This document shows, piece after piece, positions 24,770 through 32,047 of a DNA stretch of 44,093 bases. The stretch is taken from assembly GCA_036501085.1 (NCBI GenBank), contig DASYAZ010000168.1, positions 1 through 44,093 of the forward strand. Reading direction: 5' to 3'. Position 1 is the first letter of the stretch, and each line of letters starts with the position of its first letter. Source of the stretch: GCA-003244245 sp036501085 (GTDB taxonomy: Bacteria > Actinomycetota > Actinomycetes > Mycobacteriales > Pseudonocardiaceae). A program made the position numbers and the translations under genes. Under the pieces are notes generated by a model, which was given only the letters and a program-made list of their open reading frames with translations, was not told the origin of the DNA and did not search any database.

Positions 24770-25564
24770 CTACCCGCCGATGGGCGCGGTGTTTCCGCGT
24801 CGTCGGTCGAGGGTTGTCGGATCCCGGGAGAGGACGCAGTCCCCGCACACCGGGCCGGCCGCGCCCGGCGCGGCGCGGTAGATCAGGCAGCAACTCCTGC
24901 GGCGAAAAGCCTGGCTTGCCGAGATGGTGCTGCTACCGCGCAGCGGTGGCTGGTCCAGCAGGCACGTCGCGATGGCCCGGGCGTGGCCTGCCCGGAGGGG
25001 CCGGGAAGCGGCGACCAGTGCTGCTGCTCCATGTATGGCTGAGGCGACGTTGCCCTGCACGACGTGGTGCGACACCGACAATGCTCCGGTGGCCGCACCC
25101 AGTTCCTGCACCGGTCCGCCGAGAAGGTGGCGGGCCAGGAGGCTGGCCAGCCGTTCCGGAGTGCGGTGCTCGCCGCCGTCTGCGGTGTCCGGTGGTACCG
25201 AGAGGGGAAACGCGCCGCCCAGCTGGCGCTGCCATCGCGTGGTGTCGAGATCGATCTCCAGCACCGTTGCGGAGATGGTGGCGAGGGCGAGCACGGGCGA
25301 GACCAGCCGGGCGACCAGGCCCAGGTGGGTCACCGACGCGGCGACCCGGAACTCCACTGCCTCGGGCTCCCGGCCACTGCCTGCGGCCAGGCCTGCGCGA
25401 ACTGCGGCTACCCGGTTTATCAGGGTGTTCGGGTCCCTGACGAGCTCGCTCATCGGATGCCAGGGCTCCCGGGGCCGGGAGTCGATGGCGTGGGTCTGGA
25501 GGGCGAAGAACGGTCCGACTGCGGCGAGCTCGCGCAGCAGGGCACCGGTCAGCGCCACGGTCAT
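24770..25564 (-). CDS. FhuF-like (2Fe-2S) protein
   Basis: Predicted 264-residue soluble protein. The C-terminal cysteines CCLIYRAAPG...CGDC form the CC-x10-C-x2-C cluster of the FhuF ferric-siderophore reductase family, which holds an unusual 2Fe-2S centre. The N-terminal two thirds are poorly conserved helices, as usual in this family. ATG 25564 overlaps the cbtA stop in an ATGA, so the gene is co-translated with the cobalt transporter and controlled by the same riboswitch. I infer a role in reducing cobalt-corrinoid or a metal chelate rather than a classical iron siderophore; this is not proven. Confidence 0.75.
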   Translation of the reverse strand: MTVALTGALLRELAAVGPFFALQTHAIDSRPREPWHPMSELVRDPNTLINRVAAVRAGLAAGSGREPEAVEFRVAASVTHLGLVARLVSPVLALATISATVLEIDLDTTRWQRQLGGAFPLSVPPDTADGGEHRTPERLASLLARHLLGGPVQELGAATGALSVSHHVVQGNVASAIHGAAALVAASRPLRAGHARAIATCLLDQPPLRGSSTISASQAFRRRSCCLIYRAAPGAAGPVCGDCVLSRDPTTLDRRRGNTAPIGG

Positions 25565-26445
25565 CGACTCCCACGCCGGGGTGCGTTCAGCGGGTGGCTG
25601 GACCGCGCTTCGCCGGCGGTGCCGTCCGGACGGGGGGTGAGCAGCCGGTGGGCCAGCGGAGCGAAGGCCAGCCCGATCGTGACCCAGAGGATCAGTTGCG
25701 CGGCCACGGAGTAGAGCCGGAAGTCGAACAGCACGTCGGCCGGGAAACCGGGATAAACGATGGCACCGTGAGTATCGGTCAGCGGCAGTGGTGTCTCGGT
25801 GGGGTGGTGGCCGAATTGCTGCTCGTTGGCGCTCAGATGTCCCAGCGAGGGCAAAAGGACCATGACGATGCCGATAGCGACGACGAACGCCGCGGCCGCG
25901 AGGAGGTTGCCGTTCCAGTTCCCCCATCGCTGTGCCAGTCGCCGGCCCAGCCATACGGCCAGGATGAGGAATGACACCGAGCAGCCGACCATAAGCAGGT
26001 AGAGCCCGCCGCGGTCGGTGATGGTGTCGGGGTGTCCGATTGAGGGCGGATTGGCGGGATATTTCAGGAACGGCACCAGGTACAGCCCCAGGAGCCCTGC
26101 CGCTGCCACCGTCACTGACAGGGTGCGGGGGCTGGGGTTGCCGACCCGGCCGAGGCAGAAGGTGTAGGCGACGGCAAACAACGCTCCCATCGCGATCCCG
26201 AAGAGGATCATGCCGACGCCAGTTCCGATGTTGGCCTGGATGGTACGGCTGAAGATGTCCGGGCCGGCTGGTTCGGTGGGCAGCCCGGCGGCCCGATCCA
26301 GTGCTGCCTGGGCGGTGTCCCGTCCGCTCTCGTAGTCGATCGCGGCCTGGATGTGAGGTTCGGCGAAAACCCGTCCGAACACAAACGCCAGCAATCCCGC
26401 CAGCGCGCCGACCGCGACGCCACGGAGGATCAGCTTCTTTTCCAT
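25561..26445 (-). CDS. cbtA: CbtA cobalt transporter subunit
   Basis: Membrane protein of 294 residues. It shows the CbtA pattern: LILRGVAVGALAGLLAFVFG with FAEPHIQAAI, then five or so helices, with the PPAxP-like loop KYPANPPSIGHPDTI and FPADVLFDFRLYSVAAQL near the end. CbtA pairs with CbtB in cobalt uptake in many bacteria lacking other cobalt importers. It lies 26 bases after cbtB, downstream of a cobalamin riboswitch, and overlaps the next gene by ATGA. Confidence 0.92.
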   Translation of the reverse strand: MEKKLILRGVAVGALAGLLAFVFGRVFAEPHIQAAIDYESGRDTAQAALDRAAGLPTEPAGPDIFSRTIQANIGTGVGMILFGIAMGALFAVAYTFCLGRVGNPSPRTLSVTVAAAGLLGLYLVPFLKYPANPPSIGHPDTITDRGGLYLLMVGCSVSFLILAVWLGRRLAQRWGNWNGNLLAAAAFVVAIGIVMVLLPSLGHLSANEQQFGHHPTETPLPLTDTHGAIVYPGFPADVLFDFRLYSVAAQLILWVTIGLAFAPLAHRLLTPRPDGTAGEARSSHPLNAPRRGSR

Positions 26446-26471
26446 TCCTCGGGTGCCTTCGCCGGCAGGGT

Positions 26472-26687
26472 TCAGTGGCAGGGGAAGCCGAGGAAGTGGC
26501 GGGCGTCGTGCACGAACTCGTGGATATGCATGTCGCTGCCGAACACCGAGGTCGCGCCCTGATCAACACCGATGAAGTAGTACAGAGCCAGCGCGAACAC
26601 CACAGTTCCCACCAGCCACAGTGCCGCGGTGGACACCGGCAGCACAACCGGCGCAGGCCTCGTGTTCGATACCGGAATGCTGGTCAC
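26472..26687 (-). CDS. cbtB: CbtB cobalt transporter subunit
   Basis: Small membrane protein of 71 residues with one helix (LWLVGTVVFALALYYFIGVD) and the His-rich CbtB ending HEFVHDARHFLGFPCH, which should bind cobalt. GTG 26687 has an AAGGAGG site. First gene of the cbtB-cbtA-fhuF-like operon. Confidence 0.92.
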   Translation of the reverse strand: MTSIPVSNTRPAPVVLPVSTAALWLVGTVVFALALYYFIGVDQGATSVFGSDMHIHEFVHDARHFLGFPCH

Positions 26688-26734
26688 AGTGAGCCTCCTT
26701 CAGGGATCGTGCGTCCCTCTGCGATGAGCGGAGC

Positions 26735-26850
26735 GTCGTGATGGCGGAGTATCTGACTCACCGCCCACCGGGGTGGACGGCTCACAGTGGCGCGACCGTG
26801 CTGGACTCACACCAGCTTCCACACGCCATCACGCGGCACTGACGCTACGG
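26735..26850 (-). promoter_or_regulatory. Cobalamin riboswitch upstream of cbtBA
   Basis: On the minus strand the conserved boxes appear in order: GGAAGCTGGTGTGAGTCC (26820-26803), then the GCCACTGTGA segment and, further on, GAGTCAGATACTC (26761-26749). These are hallmarks of the B12-binding RNA. The element lies about 60 bases upstream of the cbtB ribosome site, so coenzyme B12 should switch off cobalt uptake. Its 5' edge is approximate. Confidence 0.9.
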
Positions 26851-26924
26851 ACCCACCCCGAGCAGCGTCAATCGACCAACAGCACATCAGTGGTAGGCCG
26901 GGGCGTTCGTCTAGCGTTGATTCG

Positions 26925-28076
26925 GTGGCCCCGACACAGGATGTTGTGGTGATCGGTGGTGGAATCGCCGGCGCCTCGATTGCCTACGAACTCGCCGCGC
27001 ACCGCCGAGTCACCTTGCTGGAGGCCGAGACCAGCCTGGCCCTGCACTCCACCGGGCGCTCGGCCGCCACGTACGTGCCGGGCCACGGTGGCCCCCCGCT
27101 GCGAGCATTGATCAACGCCAGCCGATCCCGGTTCGCCAGGCTGGCCGAGGAACTGGGTGCGCCTGCACTGCTGCGTCCCCGTCCGGTGCTCTGGGCGGCT
27201 TTTGACGGCCACGGGGAACGGGCGCTGCGGGCCACCCTGGCGGAACAGGCGCACGAGCCGGACGCCGCGGTCGAGTTGTCGCCGGAGGAGGCACTCGTCC
27301 GATGCCCGGTGCTGCGCCGGGACGTGTTGCGCGTCGCGGCGATCACCGAGACCGCGGGTGATCTCGACGTGATGGCCCTGCATCAGGCCTACATCCGCGG
27401 GCTGCGCCGGCGCGGCGGCTGCGTGCGCGTGGCGAGGCCGGTCACCGGCATGGTTCCGGTATCCGGCGGTTGGCGGGTGCACTGTGGCCCACACGACGTG
27501 CTCCATGCCGGCGATGTCGTGAACGCGGCCGGGGCCTGGGCCGACCTGATCGCCGGCCTCGCCGGGGTGCCTCCGCTGGGTCTGCGCCCGCTCCGCCGCA
27601 CGATCGTCGTCGCCCGGGTGCCCGACCCGGGTCGCCTGCACACCCCGAGCGGAGGCGCGTTGCCGATGGTGGTCGAGGCGCGGGAGCGCTGCTATTTCAA
27701 GGCCGAGGGGAACAACCTGCTTCTCTCGCCCGGAGACGAGACACCCGTTCAGCCGGGGGCGGTCCAACCCGATCCGCTCGATGTAGCGCTTGCGCTGGAG
27801 CGCGTCGAGGCAGTCACCGGGCTCGGGCTGCGCTCGGTGCAGTCCAGTTGGGCGGGGCTGCGCTCGTTCGTCGCCGATCGGGCTCCGGTGGTGGGCGCCT
27901 GGCCGCAACATCCGGGCTTCCATTTCTTCGCCGGCCAGGGCGGCTCCGGGATCGAATCGGCTCCGGCCTTGGCTGCACTGGGTGCTGCGACCATCGTCGG
28001 CTGCTCACCGCCTCCGGACATCGCGCTCGACCCGGCAGCGCTCGCGCCCACCCGGCTCGCGCGCGGCGGGCAGTGA
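26925..28076 (+). CDS. FAD-dependent oxidoreductase (DAO family)
   Basis: Soluble flavoprotein of 383 residues. The dinucleotide fold is VVVIGGGIAGASIAYELA near residue 8-25, followed by LEAE and the substrate-side STGRSAATY. The C-terminus has FHFFAGQGGSGIESAPALAA. Family members are D-amino-acid or glycine/sarcosine-type dehydrogenases. GTG 26925 is chosen because the FAD motif begins directly; no ribosome site is visible and the transcript may be leaderless. It is divergent from the cobalt operon and its upstream region overlaps the riboswitch DNA. Substrate unknown. Confidence 0.85.
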   Translation: MAPTQDVVVIGGGIAGASIAYELAAHRRVTLLEAETSLALHSTGRSAATYVPGHGGPPLRALINASRSRFARLAEELGAPALLRPRPVLWAAFDGHGERALRATLAEQAHEPDAAVELSPEEALVRCPVLRRDVLRVAAITETAGDLDVMALHQAYIRGLRRRGGCVRVARPVTGMVPVSGGWRVHCGPHDVLHAGDVVNAAGAWADLIAGLAGVPPLGLRPLRRTIVVARVPDPGRLHTPSGGALPMVVEARERCYFKAEGNNLLLSPGDETPVQPGAVQPDPLDVALALERVEAVTGLGLRSVQSSWAGLRSFVADRAPVVGAWPQHPGFHFFAGQGGSGIESAPALAALGAATIVGCSPPPDIALDPAALAPTRLARGGQ

Positions 28077-28227
28077 ATTCAACGGCTGATGGCTTCACAG
28101 GTTCGAATCCTTGACCCACCACGTGGCAGGAAGACCGCAATATTCGGATGCAATTTCTATCAGCCGGTTCTCCCGTTATTGTGGATGGTTGACCGCCCCT
28201 GGGGATGGCGAACCATTAGGGTGGGAG

Positions 28228-28470
28228 ATGCCACAGCAGGAGACCGGCACCCCGCGCAGGCTGTTGCTGGCGGGGGCCTGGAGAAAGAGCAGTCACAGCA
28301 ATCCCAGCGGGGACTGCCTGGAGCTGGCGGGGCTGGCGGAGGGAAGCATCGTGGTGCGCAACTCCCGCCACCCGTCCGGACCCACGCTACGCTGCACTCG
28401 CGCGGCGATGGGGGCGTTCCTCCGGATTGTGAAAAAGGACGAATTTTCTCCAGCGACCGGGCGGCCTTGA
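28228..28470 (+). CDS. DUF397 domain protein, second copy
   Basis: 80-residue protein with the DUF397 signature WRKSSHSNPSGDCLELAGL, VVRNSRHPSGPTLR and MGAFLRIVK. ATG 28228 follows a GGGTGGGAG sequence. It lies 49 bases upstream of an XRE/DUF5753 gene on the same strand, the reverse order of the first pair. A TATAGT-like -10 box near 28481 could give the XRE gene its own transcript. Confidence 0.9.
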   Translation: MPQQETGTPRRLLLAGAWRKSSHSNPSGDCLELAGLAEGSIVVRNSRHPSGPTLRCTRAAMGAFLRIVKKDEFSPATGRP

Positions 28471-28519
28471 CACCGGCTATAGTGAGACGGTTTGTCCTAC
28501 TTCCTCCATAGGAGGGGCG

Positions 28520-29416
28520 ATGAGAGCGCAGGCGAGTGGGGATCCGCGTGGCAGCCGCACCCCGGCAGTACCGCAGGGGCCGACCGCGCTGCGCATCATG
28601 CTGGGTACCCAACTACGCCGGCTTCGTGAGGCGAGCGGCATCACCGCCGGAGCGGCCGGCCATGCGATCAGGGCGTCTCATGCCAAGATCAGCCGCATGG
28701 AGCTCGGACGGGTCGGCTGCAAAGAGCGCGATATAACAGACCTGCTCACCCTTTACGGTGTTACCGACGAACGAGAGCAGAGTTCATTCCTGGGGTTGGC
28801 CCGGCGGGCCAACATGCCCGGTTGGTGGCACCATTATAGCGATGTCCTACCGGGCTGGTTTGAAACGTATCTCGGTCTGGAGCAGGCCAGTTCCGTCATC
28901 CGCACCTATCAACCGCAGCTCATACCCGGCCTGCTGCAAACCCGGGAGAGTGCCCGCCTCGTCATCCGGCTCGGGCACCCCAACGCATCCCCCACCGAGA
29001 TCGAGCGTCGGATCGCGCTGCGAATGGCACGCCAGAAATTTCTTGCCGAACCCGGTGCTCCCAGCCTGTGGGCCGTGGTCGAAGAAGGGGCACTATGGCG
29101 AATTGGTGAGCGTCCGGCGATGCAAGAACAAATCAGACACTTGATCGAAATGGTCAAGCTCCCGAACATCACACTCCAGGTGGTACCGATATATTCTGGT
29201 GCGCACATGGCGGTGGGCGGGCCGTTCACGATCCTACGATTCACCGAACCCGACCTGCCCGACATCGTCTACCTTGAACAGCTGACGAGCGCTCTCTATC
29301 TGGACAGGGAACCAGACGTGCGGCACTACTTGATGCTGATGGATCGATTGTGCGTCAAGGCTCAGCCTCCCGCCGAAACGATCAAATTCTTGAGCGACCT
29401 CCTCGAAAAGATCTGA
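28520..29416 (+). CDS. XRE-family regulator with DUF5753, second copy
   Basis: 298-residue DNA-binding protein. The helix-turn-helix (LRRLREASGITAGAAGHAI, with ASHAKISRMELGR) is followed by the DUF5753 block PGWFETYLGLEQASSVIRTY, LIPGLLQTRESARL and IYSGAHMAVGGPFTILRF. An AGGAGGGG site lies just before ATG 28520. Partner of the upstream DUF397 gene. Similarity to the first pair suggests paralogous modules, not a recent duplication, since the protein texts differ widely. Confidence 0.92.
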   Translation: MRAQASGDPRGSRTPAVPQGPTALRIMLGTQLRRLREASGITAGAAGHAIRASHAKISRMELGRVGCKERDITDLLTLYGVTDEREQSSFLGLARRANMPGWWHHYSDVLPGWFETYLGLEQASSVIRTYQPQLIPGLLQTRESARLVIRLGHPNASPTEIERRIALRMARQKFLAEPGAPSLWAVVEEGALWRIGERPAMQEQIRHLIEMVKLPNITLQVVPIYSGAHMAVGGPFTILRFTEPDLPDIVYLEQLTSALYLDREPDVRHYLMLMDRLCVKAQPPAETIKFLSDLLEKI

Positions 29417-29444
29417 ATCTGGTCGCTGTGCCGCGGCGGGATCC

Positions 29445-29481
29445 GCCAGGCGCCCGCGCCCATCACGCGGGCGCCCTTGGC
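29445..29481 (+). terminator. Terminator after the second XRE gene
   Basis: GGCGCCCGCG (29449-29458) pairs exactly with 29466-29475 around a 7-base loop, and GCCA/TGGC extends it on the outside. Confidence 0.65.
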
Positions 29482-29578
29482 GTAGCCGGCCCCGGACCGC
29501 GTGATGGCGAGCTGGTAGTCGAGCCGGCCGAACCACGCCGAAGTTACATATGTTCAGCAGTTGCCCTATCTTGGCATT

Positions 29579-30175
29579 ATGCGCCAGGTGTGGGAGAGGG
29601 TTTGTACGACGCCCGGTGTGCGGATGGCGTGCCCCGGAGACCTGGCGGTGTGCGAAGCGCACATGCGGCGCGTCCTGGATGAGGACCTGCGGGGCTACCA
29701 CGCGCGCTGGCACCGCGACATCGACGACCTCGCCGGTACATATCTGAACCGACCTGGGTGTGCGCTGTTCGTCGCCGAGCTCGAAGGGGCATTCGCCGGG
29801 ACCACCATCGTCAAACCGGGTGGTCCCGCCGGCCCGGCATGGCTGGCCGACCGCTACGCCGCCCAGCACACCGGCCAGTTGACCAGGGTGTGGATTGTGC
29901 GCGAGCTGCGCCGCCGCCGGGTGGCCCGGGCACTCGTCACCGCCGCGGCGCAGTGGGCGCTAGGACCGGGTGGGTACACCGTGGTGTGCCTGCACACCGA
30001 CGCTTCCTCGCCCGGGGCCCTGGACTTCTGGCGAGCGTATCCAGCCGCGCTGGAGATTCTGGACGCGCGACCGGATCCGTGGGACACCGTCCATTTCGAA
30101 ATCGACGCCACCCGGCTGCTCACGCTGGACGCCGCCCGACCGGCTGAGCTGTATGCCACCAGACTTCATGGATGA
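29579..30175 (+). CDS. GNAT-family acetyltransferase
   Basis: 198-residue protein with a GNAT core: CALFVAELEGAFAGTTIV as an early strand, TRVWIVRELRRRRVARALV as the acetyl-CoA-binding motif A, and VVCLHTDASSPGALDFWRAY late in the fold. ATG 29579 is chosen; TATCTT at 29566-29571 could be a -10 box with an almost leaderless start. The stop overlaps the nicotianamine-synthase ATG in an ATGA, so the two products are made together. It probably acetylates the synthase product or a precursor amino acid; this is inferred from coupling alone. Confidence 0.8.
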   Translation: MRQVWERVCTTPGVRMACPGDLAVCEAHMRRVLDEDLRGYHARWHRDIDDLAGTYLNRPGCALFVAELEGAFAGTTIVKPGGPAGPAWLADRYAAQHTGQLTRVWIVRELRRRRVARALVTAAAQWALGPGGYTVVCLHTDASSPGALDFWRAYPAALEILDARPDPWDTVHFEIDATRLLTLDAARPAELYATRLHG

Positions 30176-31077
30176 CCACTGATCCGATCGGTTCTCCATC
30201 GGCTTCGACTTACGCTGGATCGGCGGGGTGGCGACACTCGGAGATCGTTGTCGATCTCCTGCGGTTGCACCAGGAGCTGTCGACGCTGCCCACCCTGGAG
30301 CCGAACGCGCACACGAACGCACTGTTCGACCAGCTGGTCAGGTTGGTCATCGATTCCGATGACGACCAAGCCGCCCAACGGGTCCTGGCCGAACCGGAGA
30401 TCCATCGTATCGTTCCCGAACTGCGTGGTCTGTGCTCGTCAGCCGAGGTCGAGCTCGAGCGCGCCTGGGCCCGGCGGATCGTCGCCAGTCACGATCCGGA
30501 GCGGGAGCTGCGCGAATTCCCGTACTTCACCAACTACGAGCAGCTGACCCGCATGGAGCACCACGGCGTTCTCGGAGTGACCGAGCGTGGCTCGCGCTGC
30601 CGGATGCTGTTCGTCGGCGCAGGCCCGTTACCGCTGACCTCGCTGCTGCTCGCAAGCCGGCACGGCCGCACTGACATCGACAACATCGATGTCGACCCGG
30701 AGGCGGTCCGGCTGGCCACCCAGGTCGCCGGTGCGCTGCGCATCCACTCGCTGCGCTTCTGGTGTGCTGACGTGCTGACCTGCACCAACCTGGCCAACTA
30801 CGACGTCGTGTGCTTGGCGGCTTTGGTTGGCGCCGAGCCCGACCTCAAATCACGGGTGATCAAGCACCTCTACCAGCACATGAGACCCGGCGCGCTGCTG
30901 CTCGCCCGCAGCGCCCGCTCGCTGCGGGCCCTGCTCTACCCACCGCTGGCTATCGGCGATCTGGCTGGGTTCCGCCCGCTGGCGGTGCTGAACCCGTACA
31001 CCGAGGTGATCAACTCGCTGGTCGTCGCCGAGAAACCCACGGCGCCGCACCCGATGGACGATGCGTCGGAAGCGTGA
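30172..31077 (+). CDS. Nicotianamine synthase-like protein
   Basis: 301-residue cytoplasmic protein. Typical NAS blocks are present: FPYFTNYEQLTRMEHHGV (116-133), the SAM-binding MLFVGAGPLPLTSLLL (145-160), IDNIDVDPEAVRLA, VVCLAALVG, and KHLYQHMRPGALLLARSA. NAS enzymes condense aminocarboxypropyl units from S-adenosylmethionine; bacterial relatives (CntL type) make opine metallophores such as staphylopine and pseudopaline. No opine dehydrogenase, His racemase or dedicated exporter lies beside it, but a coupled GNAT gene does. The family assignment is firm; product and metal are unknown. Confidence 0.88.
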   Translation: MTTDPIGSPSASTYAGSAGWRHSEIVVDLLRLHQELSTLPTLEPNAHTNALFDQLVRLVIDSDDDQAAQRVLAEPEIHRIVPELRGLCSSAEVELERAWARRIVASHDPERELREFPYFTNYEQLTRMEHHGVLGVTERGSRCRMLFVGAGPLPLTSLLLASRHGRTDIDNIDVDPEAVRLATQVAGALRIHSLRFWCADVLTCTNLANYDVVCLAALVGAEPDLKSRVIKHLYQHMRPGALLLARSARSLRALLYPPLAIGDLAGFRPLAVLNPYTEVINSLVVAEKPTAPHPMDDASEA

Positions 31078-31085
31078 GCGCCTGG

Positions 31086-31922
31086 TCAGCTGCGCAGAAA
31101 CGCCAAGACCTCGGCGTTGAAGGTCTGGGCATGGGTGACATTCAGCCCGTGCGGAGCGTCGGGGACCAGGACGAGTTTGCTGCCGTCGATGGCGTCGGCG
31201 GTGCGCCGGCCGCTGACCTCGAACGGCACGATCGCATCGGAGTCGCCGTGGATCACCAGCGTCGGGATGGTGAACTCCTGGAGGTCGCCGCGGAAGTCGG
31301 TCTTGGTGAACGCCGTCGTGCAGTCGAGGGTGCCTTTCGGGGAGGCGGCTGCGGCGATCGCGGCGTTGTAGCGCCGCAGCGGCTCGCTCACCAGGTCGGT
31401 GCGGCCGCGGACGGAGAAGAAGTTGGTGACGAACTGGTCGACGAAAGCCACACGGTCGGCTCGGATGCCGTCGTGGAAGCCGGTGAGGGTCGCGTCGTCG
31501 ATACCGCCCTCGGGATTGTCGGCGGATTTGTAGAGGTAGGGCGGGACGGCGGAAGCGAACACCGCCTTGGCGACGCGCTCGGTGCCGTACCGGCCGACAT
31601 AGCGCGCCACCTCGCCGCCGCCCATCGAGAATCCGATGAGGGTCATCCCAGCCAGGTCGAGGTATTCGACGAGCGCGTGCATGTCGGCGGCGAAGGTGTC
31701 GTACTCGTAACCGTCCCAGGGCTGGGATGAGGCACCGAACCCGCGCCGGTCGTAGGTGATCACCCGGTAGCCGTCCTCGACCAGTGCGGGAACCTGCTGC
31801 TCCCAGGAGCGGCCGGACAGCGGCCAGCCGTGCACGAGGACCACGGGCGGTCCCGACCCATGGTCCTCGTAGTACAGCTCGACCGGGGTGCCGCTGCCTT
31901 CGCTGACGGTGAGGCGTGCCAT
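31086..31922 (-). CDS. Alpha/beta hydrolase, chloroperoxidase-like
   Basis: 278-residue enzyme. The nucleophile elbow is GFSMGG (Ser99), the oxyanion region is VHGWPLSGRSW, the acid lies in IHGDSDAIVPFE and the base in APHGLNVTH. The overall text resembles cofactor-free haloperoxidases, which in practice act as esterases or perhydrolases. An AAAGGAG site precedes ATG 31922. It is convergent with the NAS gene, eight bases apart, and lies downstream of NhaA-DsbA on the same strand. Confidence 0.9.
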   Translation of the reverse strand: MARLTVSEGSGTPVELYYEDHGSGPPVVLVHGWPLSGRSWEQQVPALVEDGYRVITYDRRGFGASSQPWDGYEYDTFAADMHALVEYLDLAGMTLIGFSMGGGEVARYVGRYGTERVAKAVFASAVPPYLYKSADNPEGGIDDATLTGFHDGIRADRVAFVDQFVTNFFSVRGRTDLVSEPLRRYNAAIAAAASPKGTLDCTTAFTKTDFRGDLQEFTIPTLVIHGDSDAIVPFEVSGRRTADAIDGSKLVLVPDAPHGLNVTHAQTFNAEVLAFLRS

Positions 31923-32047
31923 GGGCGGGCTCCTTTCCCCCTCGGCAGGGTAGGCCCTGACCCCCGCGACGATGCCCGGCGACGGCGGCAACCACCCGGA
32001 CGAGGCCACGGCATTCGTCCATCGCGAGGGCCCGCTCACTGCTCCGG

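Noticed and set aside
28096..28120. tRNA-like T-arm text (GGTTCGAATCC followed by CCACC) after the FAD oxidoreductase gene
   Set aside because: The T-stem bases do not pair properly and no acceptor, D or anticodon arm is found upstream. An attachment-site relic is conceivable but not supportable.
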